Of a DNA stretch of 64,000 nucleotides, positions 54,923 through 64,000 are shown piece by piece. Source of the stretch: Progne subis subis (Eukaryota > Chordata > Aves > Passeriformes > Hirundinidae). Position 1 is the stretch's first letter, and every line of letters starts with the position of its first letter. The position numbers were made by a program, and so were the translations under genes. The stretch is from positions 1 to 64,000 of the forward strand of contig JAKJHU010000304.1 in the NCBI GenBank assembly GCA_022316685.1, in the 5' to 3' direction. The notes under the pieces were generated by a model. That model saw nothing but the letters and a program-made list of their open reading frames with translations. It did no database searches and was not told the DNA's origin.

Positions 54923-57646
54923 CATTATTATAAAAGAATGTTAAAATCCAAGGTTATCGGCACACTGCACCTGCAGCTTACAAAATATTGCAATGAAGGA
55001 ATGCTCTACAATACATGTGGCAAGTCTAATTTTTTTCAAATTATTGAGACTGTACAGCTTTGGCACTGGACAAAGAGCAGCATAATTCTGTTCATTCAAG
55101 TTTAAAGAGCTCCGTTCTTCTTTCCTAGCTGTCATCTCTCTAAGCACAATATCCCAAGAATTTGGCTTGAAACTCCATTTTCTCCCCTGACCCCTGCAAT
55201 GCCTTTGATGCGTCCCCAAACTGTCCAAGTCATATGCAATCACAAAACACTATTTCCTTGCATCCCCTAACTGCATCCAGCATTCCCTCTGCCTGTGAGA
55301 CGGCCCAGGCAGCCCCAGGCTCTTGGTGATCAGTGTCACCCCCACAGCAAAGGGCTGGGGGCTCTCTATGACAGCCCCCAGAAACGCCTGTGCTGGGCCA
55401 CCATTTCTCTGTGTTGCTGGAGTTCTCGTGATGGTCTTTGTAATCCCAAGCTCCTTTGTGGTTCTGAAAATGAGTTTTTATCACACACTGCATCAGTTTA
55501 TTACAAACATTTCAGGCAAGATGCATTTTTAGTACTATGTGTAGATAAATATCTGCATTTTTGCTACAAGAACTTAAAGGTAATTTGTTACAAGTCTTTC
55601 TTTATGTTTTCCATACATGTGAATGAAGTGTGACTGACAAGTCAATCAAATTATATTCTAGCATCATGAGAAAAGCTTCAAACAGCAAGCTTGATATACA
55701 AAAAAATTATATTGACGTTCTTAAATAAAAAAATTAAATATTACATGAATATTACACACATCTCTCAAATATCATGTTGGGCCCAAACACTGTAATTTCA
55801 GCTTTATTTGAAAAAAGATTTAATAAAGTGCAAAATGAAAAGCTACAATGTAAAGAACTTAACATCTGAAATAATGCACCCTTGTTATTGAATTTAAAGC
55901 CTGTCTTTGTTTCTAGTAACTGAAGAGAGCACACATTTTACTCAGTGCCCTTAAATTTTCAAACTTCTGCTAAAGCTGTACGCATTCAATTTCTTTTCTA
56001 ACAATAACTTTATGGCTTAATTTTTTTAATTGGCCAAATCACCACTAAATTTTTCTACAAAAAAAGAGAAGTGATAATCTGCAGGTAATATATATAATTT
56101 GTTTACATACAGTCTGAAAGAAATATGTGAAAAATAGAAAACTTTTTTTTAATAAAAGACTATTTGGTAGTTTGTGTTTTCCACACACAAAACCATCTCC
56201 TGGTTATTAATATTCCTCTCCTTTCCCACTTAAAAAGACAAATTCAGTAATTCATTTGATACATGTGAAAACAACCACCACAATTATAGTCACATCTCCA
56301 AGGGTACTTACTTCCAGTCAGGAGGAACATAATTATGCAATTAACTCACTGGCATTTAGGCTAAAAAGAAAAATCCAGGAGCAACAACAGTACAGTTTGT
56401 TTGTTTACTTGTTTTTCCACACTGTACTTCTCAGAAATTCAAATGTCATTTTGCAGAGTAAAAAAATAGTGGATTTCTTTCCTTTCTGATCTATATTATT
56501 TATTAGTGGTAGTACAGTTGTACCTAGAGATCTCTATCAGTTCCAAGTCTATTTTGACCATATAGTCCCTTGCACAATGAATATATAATCTAGAATTATG
56601 ATGACAGGCTGGAATATGAGAAAAACCACATGGAACAGTTTGGTACTGTTTGTCCAGACATCTTTAGAATGTAGTACTTTGTGGGCACACTTAGGGAGTT
56701 TATGTGGGGGAAAAAACCCCACTAATTAGTGGTTAATAGAATCACCCTTGTGAATAATTTTACATTTTTTTGCTTTCTTACTACTTATACTAAATACTTT
56801 TTAAAGTTAATATAGATGCACTAAGGATCACAGTGGGTTAAATTATTTGTTTAAATCCTCTTTCAAGCAAACTCAGAACAAAAATTAAGAAACATAAATA
56901 GTTTGAGTAATGCTTGATTTTGCTGATAACTACAAAATTGAGAAACAAGTCAGAAAATATTTTCAAAGACAGAATCAAACCCCATCTTGCAGATCATGAA
57001 CAGCTACATTTTCTCACTGAAATTTCAGAATTTGTTTATCATGAGTTACATTCCCCCAAAGACAAATATGAACACATGCTTAAAGGAATGAAAAGAAAGC
57101 TATTACGAATTTCTAATTTAAAGCTATTACAACTCAGAAATACAGATACTGCAGCTTTAAAATTTTAATTCTCATGATGTTTGCTGCTAAGCAACCAACC
57201 AAGTTTTCTTTCTAAACACCTCTTTCAGCAGTCACGAGCAACTTGTAGAACTGATAATGTGATTCAGAAAAAAGACTCAGACAAAATCATGTATATTTTG
57301 TTCATAAGGGGCCAAGCCGAAAGCATCTCTTCAACTTTGATGTTATTAAAATAGAAAAAAAAATCTGCACAGTAATGCAGTACTGTAATATAAACGAAAA
57401 CACTTGCAAATTATTCAACAACCACTATTCAAATGACAATGACTATTAAAGAGCTGGTGCTAGAAATACTCCATTCAAAGCTTGTTCATTTCAGCAGGAC
57501 CAATAGAAACTCAGGTAAAAGAATGGACTGAACAGCTTCTTTTGGTCTCTTATGGCACTGCCTTTCCATCATCTCAGTGTGCTCTGAGCCACGTCCTTCA
57601 AAGGTGCAATTATATAATACGCACGCCTACTTTGAAGAACAATTTT

Positions 57647-57735
57647 AAATGACATATTTATGAATGGGTTGAACAACCTTTAAATGAAACATTTATGAAT
57701 GGACTGAACAACCTTTAAATGAAACATTTATGAAA
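57647..57735. repeat. 35-bp tandem repeat, about 2.5 copies
   Basis: The unit GAACAACCTTTAAATGAAACATTTATGAATGG(A/G) recurs with a period of 35 bases (GAACAACC at 57671 and 57706). The first copy differs at a few bases (GACATATTTATGAATGGGTT). Confidence 0.85.
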
Positions 57736-59432
57736 TGAAAAATCAAGTCCTTTCACCAACTTTTAAGCATTTTTACTTTTTTTCTGTCATTGCAGATACT
57801 AAAATGCAAAATGAAAACAAAGAACCCCAGCTCATGTATTTTCTCAAGTATCTCTCTCATCTGGATAAGAAATAGTTAATAATGATAATATACTATTTGT
57901 TTTAAGGAGGGATAGATTTGTTTGTTTTCTGTTGTGTACTTTTGAGATACATGTAGTTAATCTAATCACTGGGGTTTTTTTTTAAATAACTCTCCAAGAA
58001 AAAAAAAAAAAACCTAACAGAAAAATTACATCTGAAATAGTAACATCTAGGGGAGTTCCACATGAACAGCAGGGAATATATATTGCAGATTTCTCCTTTT
58101 GTAGTTTTTAAACTATCTCAATAAAGCAAAGGAAACCAAATAAACAAGTAGACAAATGTATTTTTTAAAGGGTGTGGGTTTTTATTAAGAAAATTAAGTT
58201 ATTCCCTCCATGGTTTCAGCATGAATTTTAATGTCATAGTGTCTCTGTGTACTCTTCATTTCACTAACTCATCATTAGTGTGCACCCATGTGTAGAAAGA
58301 AGGTAACTTTCTGGAAGGAGGCTGTTCTAAACAACAGCCAAGCCTTTGATTACTGTGGCTGTTTCTGCATGATCAGAAGCTGACTGAAGTACACAAAGAC
58401 ATTTATCCAAACTAATTTTCATGTCACTAGTTCTGACAGGAAGAGCAACACAGACCTCAACAGCAGCTGGGTGAACTTATCATGGTCCCAGGTTGCTTGT
58501 TCTACAAATGAAACCCAATCTATTGCCTTCACAACTAAACAATTGGTCAGGCTGGTATATGATATATCTACAGCTATGCCTCAGGATTAGAGTGCAATGT
58601 CTAAGCCTACTAAGAGAAAAGCCGACAACTTCCTTGTCACACACACATCAACCACTGTCTGAAGAGTCCAAACCCATGGAAACAATATAAGTAAGTAGAG
58701 GTAAGGAGAAGACTTTTTAAAAAATATTTTAAATAGTGTTCAAGGACACTACAATCAACAGGACCTCCAGCACTGTACTGTGCTACAGCACAGACCAGTG
58801 GTTACTCTAAAGCACTTCCCAAGTACATTTTCCTGAGCTTTAAGAACTTCCCCAACACATTTTAAAAGGCATTGTGATTTGAGCCTGCAGTGCACATACA
58901 CAAAACCCCAGCAAACCAACCAGCACAAAAATGCATTGCACACAACTTCAGAAATGTGACAGAACAGTATTTGTTAGGCAGCAGTTATTGTCAGAGGACA
59001 CAGACCAGGAGCAGCTCAAGATGCACAAATGGCCCTGGCTTTTGGATTAGCCCTTGATTTTGAAAATCACATTTCTACAGTGCTTATGAAGAAGGTAACA
59101 CAGCTCAACATCAGTGTTTTCATGGCATTGAAGACACAATTATCTTCTTGTATTCTTATCTCAGGAGCAGCACAGATATTACACATTGCTGCCTGCTGCT
59201 TTGAATATTTTCTGAGGTAGTGAACTACGTTATCTACTAAGAAAGTGCTCAAATATGAGTCATAAATAAAAAGGGTAACTTTTTCTCATTCTAATTATAT
59301 ACTTAGGTAGTACATATCTGCTGGGACAGAATCACAACTGAAGAAAAGCAGAGAAATATTCTAAAAGCAACATTTGGGTATTTTAGAATGGATTAAAAAA
59401 TTGGAAGAGTTGTGCTGCATGACATTACTGAT

Positions 59433-59546
59433 GCCGTTTAGGTTTTGCCTTTTTTCTCTTATATGTTCTCTGTATTCTTCACACATATAATTGTACCTCT
59501 GTAGCATGTTGTATTAGTGACTACTTTTCCTGGTACTTTTCCATGG
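59433..59546 (+). repeat. Left copy of a 114-bp direct repeat (possible LTR piece)
   Basis: Begins GCCGTTTAGGTTTTGCC and ends GGTACTTTTCCATGG. It matches 63694-63807 at 109 of 114 bases by my count, without gaps, and both copies diverge abruptly at each end. The right copy follows retroviral sequence and an A/G-rich run resembling a polypurine tract, so these may be remnants of the two LTRs; the left copy passes straight into a CpG island instead of retroviral leader. Confidence 0.85.
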
Positions 59547-60500
59547 GGCGCGCGCCTGTGTGTGTATTTGGCCCTGACCGAGATTGTTCATTGGTGAAGA
59601 AAAGCAAATTATAATGCGAAAGTTTATTTGGTGTTTAACACGCGCGGGTTTTGAATTGAGAATTGACCTGGGCACGGAGGGGCCGGGGTAGGCCTGGCCC
59701 GCTCCTTGGTGGGAGGCGGGGGAAGGAGCCCCCACTTCCTACAGCTTTTGTGGAGCGGCAGGGAAAAGCTGGGCTCGCGCCATTGCGGGGGAGGGGGAAA
59801 GCGCCCCTTTCCACATCTGCGGAAAGTTTTTCCCGATTTTAGGGCAGGGGCGGCCACCGGACTGCCGCGAGCGGGACGGGCACGGCTCCCGTGACGGACG
59901 GCGGGGAGCAGCCGCTCTGACAGGAGCCGAGGTGACTCCTGCCGGTGCCCTGGGATCGGCCGGGGCATGCAGCGGGGGAGCGCTCCCGGGACCGGAGCCG
60001 CCGCTGCGCCGCTTGGCCCCAGCTCTGGTGTGTGTGGGGAGGGGAGGGGAGGGGAGGGGAGGGGAGGGGAGGGGAGGGGAGGGGAGGGGAGTGGAGGGGA
60101 GGGGAGGGGAGGGGAGGGGAGGGGAGGGGAGGGGAGGGGAGGGGAGGGGAGGGGAGGGGGCCGGCACAGCGCAGCCAGGGCCCGGCTCGCCCCCAACCCC
60201 TGGGCCCCGCCCGGGTTGGGCCGGGAATGTGAAATCTGTCGGTGGGGTCTCATCCCCCTGGGCGGCACCGATTTTGCTGCAGCGGGAGACGAGGGAAAAG
60301 GCAGAGCCGCGTCCTTCGAGGAAGCTAATGTCACCTTTGTAGGCAGGAATGGCTATCGCAGTTTCCACAATAACGAGTTCTGCTTTAGAGACCCGAGAGC
60401 CGCGGCGAGCAGCGGGACTGCCCGAGCGCTAGCGCGCCGGGGGCTGTCCCCGAGCGGGTGTGCCCGCGCCGCGCGTCAGTCGCCGGGCGCTTTCTGTCTG
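59547..60500. promoter_or_regulatory. CpG island with (GGGGA)n array; candidate ZC3H12B 5' promoter
   Basis: A GC- and CpG-rich block, abruptly bounded on the left by the 114-bp repeat and fading by about 60500. It holds a 25-unit GGGGA array (60036-60160). A TATA-like TATATAAG on the plus strand lies just outside at 60568-60575. Being the only CpG island upstream of ZC3H12B, it may be that gene's promoter, read leftward, but I could not place a convincing first exon or donor. It could also be the promoter of a gene to the right or unrelated GC-rich DNA. Confidence 0.5.
60036..60160. repeat. (GGGGA)25 pentanucleotide array, G-quadruplex prone
   Basis: 125 bases of GGGGA units with one variant, GTGGA, at 60091-60095. 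Runs of four Gs separated by single A residues fit intramolecular G-quadruplex patterns on the plus strand. It produces long artificial open frames in several frames on both strands. Confidence 0.95.
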
Positions 60501-60829
60501 TGCCGTTAAGCATAAACACCCAGCCCAAAGAAAAAGTTGTGTTTTTTCAGGCTCCCTTAAACCAGGCTATATAAGTAAGCAGAGTCCGTGTGGTATACAG
60601 TAAGGTATTTGTGTGAACAAACACCTTAGAAACGAAACTGAGCTAAGGTACTGTAAGTGCTGTTAGTGCCAGAGGGCTAAGAGAAATTAGTCCTTTCTTC
60701 CAACCTTTAAAATATGTATTAGAAAAATGCTGGGGGATTTCTCAGTTTCTCTATTTGCCAAACTCTCCTAAGAAGGATCCGTTGGAGTTCTGCAAAAGGA
60801 GGATAACAGATAGTTTGGGATGGTTTACT

Positions 60830-61030
60830 GAATTTAATATTAAAAGTACCTTCTCCTGCATCCCTGTGAATAAGAAAGGCCAAGGACTCCGTGCTACTAC
60901 ATGGAAGAATCTTAAAATAGGGAAAAAGAGCCAGCTCACCAAGACAATCCTGCCTGAAGGTTTAAAGCACAGCCCTATATTCAGAAATCAGCTGGCAAAG
61001 AAACTGGAGAACTGGGGAAGTCAGCAGCCA
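60830..61030 (+). pseudogene. ERV reverse transcriptase fragment (pol)
   Basis: Visible blocks are IKSTFSCIPV and LPEGLKHSPIFRNQLAKKLE, which correspond to the palm region of gammaretroviral reverse transcriptase. The position of the motif A aspartate reads Asn, and the YVDD box is absent because the matching region ends before it. It is a non-functional fragment within the open frame 60755-61117. Confidence 0.7.
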
Positions 61031-61247
61031 AGAATTGCTACATCCAACAGTTGCATGCGACCCACTGTAAGTTTGTTCTGTGAACATCAGCAATATGTAC
61101 CCTATCCGTGTTACTGAAACAGGTTAATGTTATTCTGAAAGTGTTTGCTGTTAATCCTGGTATGCCTCTGTTCCCAACACTAACTGATAATGTATCTGAC
61201 TGCAGACCATAGAGGAAGCCTATTCCAGCAGACCAGACCTGAAGGAT

Positions 61248-61292
61248 GTGCCAGACTGGGAGCTGTATGCAGACAAGAGCAGCTCCATATGA
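61248..61292 (+). pseudogene. ERV RNase H fragment (pol)
   Basis: The frame reads VPDWELYADKSSSI and then stops at TGA (61290-61292). This matches the start of retroviral RNase H, where a DWELYTDGSS-type motif carries the first catalytic Asp; the Asp remains, but the following Gly is Lys and the domain is cut off. Confidence 0.65.
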
Positions 61293-61805
61293 GATGGAAA
61301 ACAGGTGACAAGCTCTGCAGTGACAACCATGAACCAGGTAAACAGGAAAAAGGCCTTGGCATAAAATGTATCATCACAAAAGGCTGAACTGATTACTTCA
61401 ATGAAAGATCTAAAACTGAGCAGTCATCGGGAAGGAAAGAAGACTGGCAACTATTCAAAGTAACGGAATTGAGCATTCTGAACAGACCCATGCACTCCTA
61501 CAGAATATTTGGGAATACAGAGAATCAGCTTTTATGCATTACAAAGCTCAGCAAAATGGGAAAACAACTCCCAAATTAAATAATCATTTTGCTGATTAAA
61601 TAGTAAAAGGGGCTGCAGAAAAAGGCATCCTTAACAGAAGGAAATTGATTTGTCAAGGTTTGCCCCAAAGTGTGACTTAAAGGACCATCAGTTTTCTGGC
61701 ACAAAGGCTGAGATCAAGGAAAGTGAACAGACTATTACACCAAAAAGAACCCAAACATGGGCAAAAGAGTTGTGTTAAAAATAACAGAGAGAGGCAGGAG
61801 ATTTT

Positions 61806-62130
61806 CCTGGGGACTACTGGCAAATAGATTCTGCTGAGTTACCAAGCTAAGAAAGAAACAGGTATGTATTGGTGATAGTTGACACCTTTAGTGGACAACC
61901 TAAAGCCTAACCCTGTCACACTAACACAGCAAGGGAGGTGGTGAAAGTTTTTCTCAATCATATAATTTTAAAGGTTTGGGGCTCCTTCGGGGTTGGTCCC
62001 CCAGTGATCAGGAAAATTAGTCAGGTGTTGGGAATTGTTTGGGATCTGCAAATTCCCTATATATCCCAGACGAGTAATAAAGCTGAATGTGTAAATGGAA
62101 ACCTCAGAACAAGATGAGTAAAGTTTGTCA
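61806..62130 (+). pseudogene. ERV integrase catalytic core fragment (pol)
   Basis: Blocks in order are PGDYWQIDSAEL (first catalytic Asp), YVLVIVDTFSG, TAREVVKVFLNHII, and IPYISQTSNKAECVN (the Glu position kept). The SDRG-type block holding the second Asp is not recognisable (GVGPPVI is there), and stops occur, for example after AELPS. It is dead integrase sequence. Confidence 0.75.
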
Positions 62131-62269
62131 GAAACATCTGTGGCATGGGTTCAAGTCTTGCCTATAGCCCAGCTGAGAATCTGCATGCAATCAAGGCAGA
62201 CAACATAAATCCTTATTATGGGAAAGAGACCCTTTTAGATCATGACAAGCAAAACTTTCATCCCATTGG

Positions 62270-62660
62270 CCTTTGCAGGCACGTGTTAATATTTCTTAGG
62301 TTTTGTTGTTTCATTGTTTTAAGTTTATGCCACCCTGTTACCATATATGCACACCTACCAGAATGTTCTTCCTTCCTTTGGACCCCACTGGGTTATGTTT
62401 GCCACCCCACCCCTGGATCCCATTAGTCTCCCCGGTTCCTAGTCACCCCTCTGCACAACATTTCCCTATCCCTATTGCACCTTGACCCTCAGAAATACCC
62501 CTTTTATCTGGTACATAACCCAGGATCCTTGACCCACTTTTGGCTCTCATCCCTGGCACACATTTGAGGCTGTATCCACAATGTATGCACTGACAATAAA
62601 CAGTGATTGGATTTCCAAACGGGACCCCATCTCCTCGCCTTTATCATCAGTTTTTTATTA
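62270..62660 (+). mobile_element. LTR-like or other insertion splitting the ERV integrase
   Basis: Integrase-like sequence fades by about 62270 and resumes at about 62714 (TPYEILHGRPYQT). The segment between is unrelated to pol, is C/T-rich, and has AATAAA at 62595-62600 followed by a GGGACCCC motif, as the R-U5 part of an LTR might. No clear TG...CA termini or target-site duplication were found, so its limits and nature are uncertain. Confidence 0.35.
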
Positions 62661-62713
62661 GCAGAGTGCACCGGGCCCCGAAGGTGCTGGTCACTCTCAG
62701 TGAAATGCAGTAG

Positions 62714-63030
62714 GATGATGGAACACCTTATGAAATATTGCATGGCAGGCCATATCAAACTGTGTATATTATGGGAGAAATCCATATGAGGGGAAGATAG
62801 ACTTGCTGAGGTATTTAACAACTTTTAAGTTCCACTTTACAGAAGCTCCAGAGATTCGTCATGTTATCTGGACACACATGCCCATCTGTTCCAGCCCGGA
62901 GAATGAGTCTGTTAAATCGAAAGACAGTAACCTTACAAGCTAAGTGGAAAGGGCCATTTCAAGCCCTAACTACCCCTACTGAAACCAGAGGTGCTGACAA
63001 AGCACTCTGAATTCACTGGTCCAGAGTTAA
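62714..63030 (+). pseudogene. ERV integrase C-terminal fragment (pol)
   Basis: Shows TPYEILHGRPYQT at 62723-62761 and VTLQAKWKGPFQALTTPTET at about 62927-62986, both typical of the end of gammaretroviral integrase. The reading frame breaks between them and at a TGA near 63009. Confidence 0.7.
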
Positions 63031-63693
63031 GAAGACCTCTGCTCCTGAAACAAACAGACAACAAAGACTGATACAAATCAAGATGATGTGACTTAAATTG
63101 TTCTTTTGTGTCTCTTATCTGCACAGTTGGTAATGATGATTCAGATTTGGCCCTAAAAATCTGCACTAGTAGCTCTAGTCCAAAATGTATCAAAAAACTC
63201 TTAATAAGAACAACTTATCAAAGGGGTGTTGGATATAAAAAATTGGTCTGATAAGTTTTGCCTCTAGATAAAGATCAGGCCTGTGTCCATGGGGCTGTGA
63301 TTCCAAATATGTAGTATTCAATCATATTAAGGCTATTGACAAAACAGACTTGCTCTTAATTTCCTACTAACCATAAATTCAGTAACACTGATTGTTGTTC
63401 TTATGCAGATCAGAGTGAAAGAACTGCTAAGGTTGAAATTTGAAAGCAAACTCATTCTACACCAGGTAGCTCTCAAAGGAATTCACTGAACCTTGAGTAT
63501 CTTCAACACATTCAGATCACAGTTACTGAACGGAGCCTGGATGAAACAACATTCATGGTAGCTGTAGTTATAGTTGGCATCCGTATAGCAACTAGTAAGA
63601 TAGCTGGTTGTATAAACTGGTAGTCTGGTTAAATATGGAGTAGAGACTAAACAAGATGGAGTCTTGTTAGTCTCTAAAAAAATGGGGAATTAC

Positions 63694-63807
63694 GCCATTT
63701 AAGTTTTGCCTTTTTTCTCTTATATGTTCTCTGTATTCTTCACACATATATTTGTATCTCTGTAGCCTGTTGTATTAGTGACTACTTTTCCTGGTACTTT
63801 TCCATGG
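63694..63807 (+). repeat. Right copy of the 114-bp direct repeat (possible 3' LTR piece)
   Basis: Begins GCCATTTAAGTTTTGCC and ends GGTACTTTTCCATGG. It differs from the left copy at five positions by my count. It is preceded by the A/G-rich run AAAAAAATGGGG and followed by unrelated sequence to the end of the window, which may be the rest of the LTR. Confidence 0.85.
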
Positions 63808-64000
63808 CCTTCCCTTAAGCAGAAACACAGAACAAATTCCAGAGCTCCAAGCCCCGGGAGGTACAAGGCTCCTCCTGAGTACTAAGGCCAAGAACAACTC
63901 TTGGAGATACATTCTCATGGGCAAAGTATAATCAGTGCTGAATGGGGGGGGCTCCAGAGAAGGGGCTCCACCTGGGGTGGAATTGCATCACCACTTGTCC
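63808..64000. other. Sequence to window end; no gene recognised
   Basis: CCTTCCCTTAAGCAG and following. This may be the rest of a 3' LTR if the 114-bp repeat is LTR sequence. No coding signal is seen. Confidence 0.4.

Larger units (their letters stand above)
52952..59432. other. DNA upstream of the first ZC3H12B coding exon; no gene recognised
   Basis: About 6.5 kb of AT-rich DNA, probably ZC3H12B 5' intron if the promoter lies in the 59.5-60.5 kb CpG island. It holds a CR1 copy (54271-54634), a TA-rich tract (54873-54922) and a 35-bp tandem repeat (57647-57735). A 19-base CR1-tail-like word (CACAGAATCATAGAATGG) at about 53575-53592 is too short to call. The open frame 53508-53792 (minus, 94 codons) shows no domain. 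Confidence 0.55.
60755..63807 (+). mobile_element. Degraded class I (gammaretrovirus-like) endogenous retrovirus
   Basis: Plus-strand order is reverse transcriptase, RNase H, integrase core, integrase C-terminus, then a 114-bp repeat that may be LTR sequence. The frame is broken by many stops and shifts. Gag, protease and most of env are not recognisable. An A/G-rich run (about 63676-63688, AAAAAAATGGGG) precedes the right repeat, as a polypurine tract would. The left limit is uncertain; 60500-60755 shows nothing recognisable. Class I assignment rests on pol motif wording. This is an old, inactive copy. Confidence 0.75.

Noticed and set aside
59624..60509. Several 130-236-codon frames over the GGGGA array
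   Set aside because: They translate a pentanucleotide repeat as monotonous GEGRG or SPPLP peptides; no true protein.
61621..61780. ERV zinc-binding (HHCC) integrase domain
   Set aside because: It should lie here by order, but I could not find a convincing His/Cys pattern in any frame.

Overview
The window looks like nuclear DNA of a songbird (passerine). Three things point there: CR1 LINE fragments in both orientations, a tRNA-Ile-headed SINE with a CR1-like tail (the TguSINE1 design), and an ERVL-type solo LTR that opens with the TGTCTTGGTTTGA motif. There are no bacterial-style operons, CRISPR arrays or intact RNA genes. Gene content is low, introns are long and most of the DNA is non-coding.

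Three protein-coding genes are supported, and from memory their order matches human Xq12 (MSN, LAS1L, ZC3H12B). In songbirds this block is expected on chromosome 4A, which is an inference from synteny. (1) MSN (moesin), minus strand: only the CpG-island promoter and the 12-base coding part of exon 1 (3638-3649, Met-Pro-Lys-Thr then a GT donor) are present. Bases 1-3637 are the start of its first intron, and the rest of the gene lies off the left edge. (2) LAS1L, plus strand, 27302-39933: thirteen coding exons join in frame into 624 codons plus stop, with a CpG-island, TATA-less promoter in front. (3) ZC3H12B (Regnase-2/MCPIP2), minus strand, 52787-46216: five coding exons join in frame into 834 codons plus stop, followed by a probable 4.5-kb 3'UTR. 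MSN and LAS1L are divergent. LAS1L and ZC3H12B are convergent, and their candidate distal poly(A) signals lie only about 35 bases apart near 41.69 kb.

Layout: 1-3637 MSN intron 1 with a 677-bp solo LTR; 3.2-4.0 kb MSN CpG island; 4-27 kb MSN-LAS1L intergenic DNA with simple repeats, a SINE, a degraded 1.6-kb CR1 and several short CR1 3' ends; 27.0-27.8 kb LAS1L CpG island; 27.3-41.7 kb LAS1L; 41.7-53 kb ZC3H12B; 53-59.4 kb AT-rich DNA upstream of or within the 5' part of ZC3H12B; 59.4-63.8 kb a pair of 114-bp direct repeats enclosing a third CpG island with a (GGGGA)25 array and a broken class I (gammaretrovirus-like) endogenous retrovirus pol region.

The genes do not form one pathway. LAS1L acts in pre-rRNA ITS2 processing, ZC3H12B is a PIN-domain mRNA endonuclease, and MSN links actin to the plasma membrane. 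I found no wholly new system. The observations most worth checking are the repeat-CpG-ERV composite at 59.4-63.8 kb, a 43-codon upstream ORF before ZC3H12B, and the tail-to-tail poly(A) arrangement.
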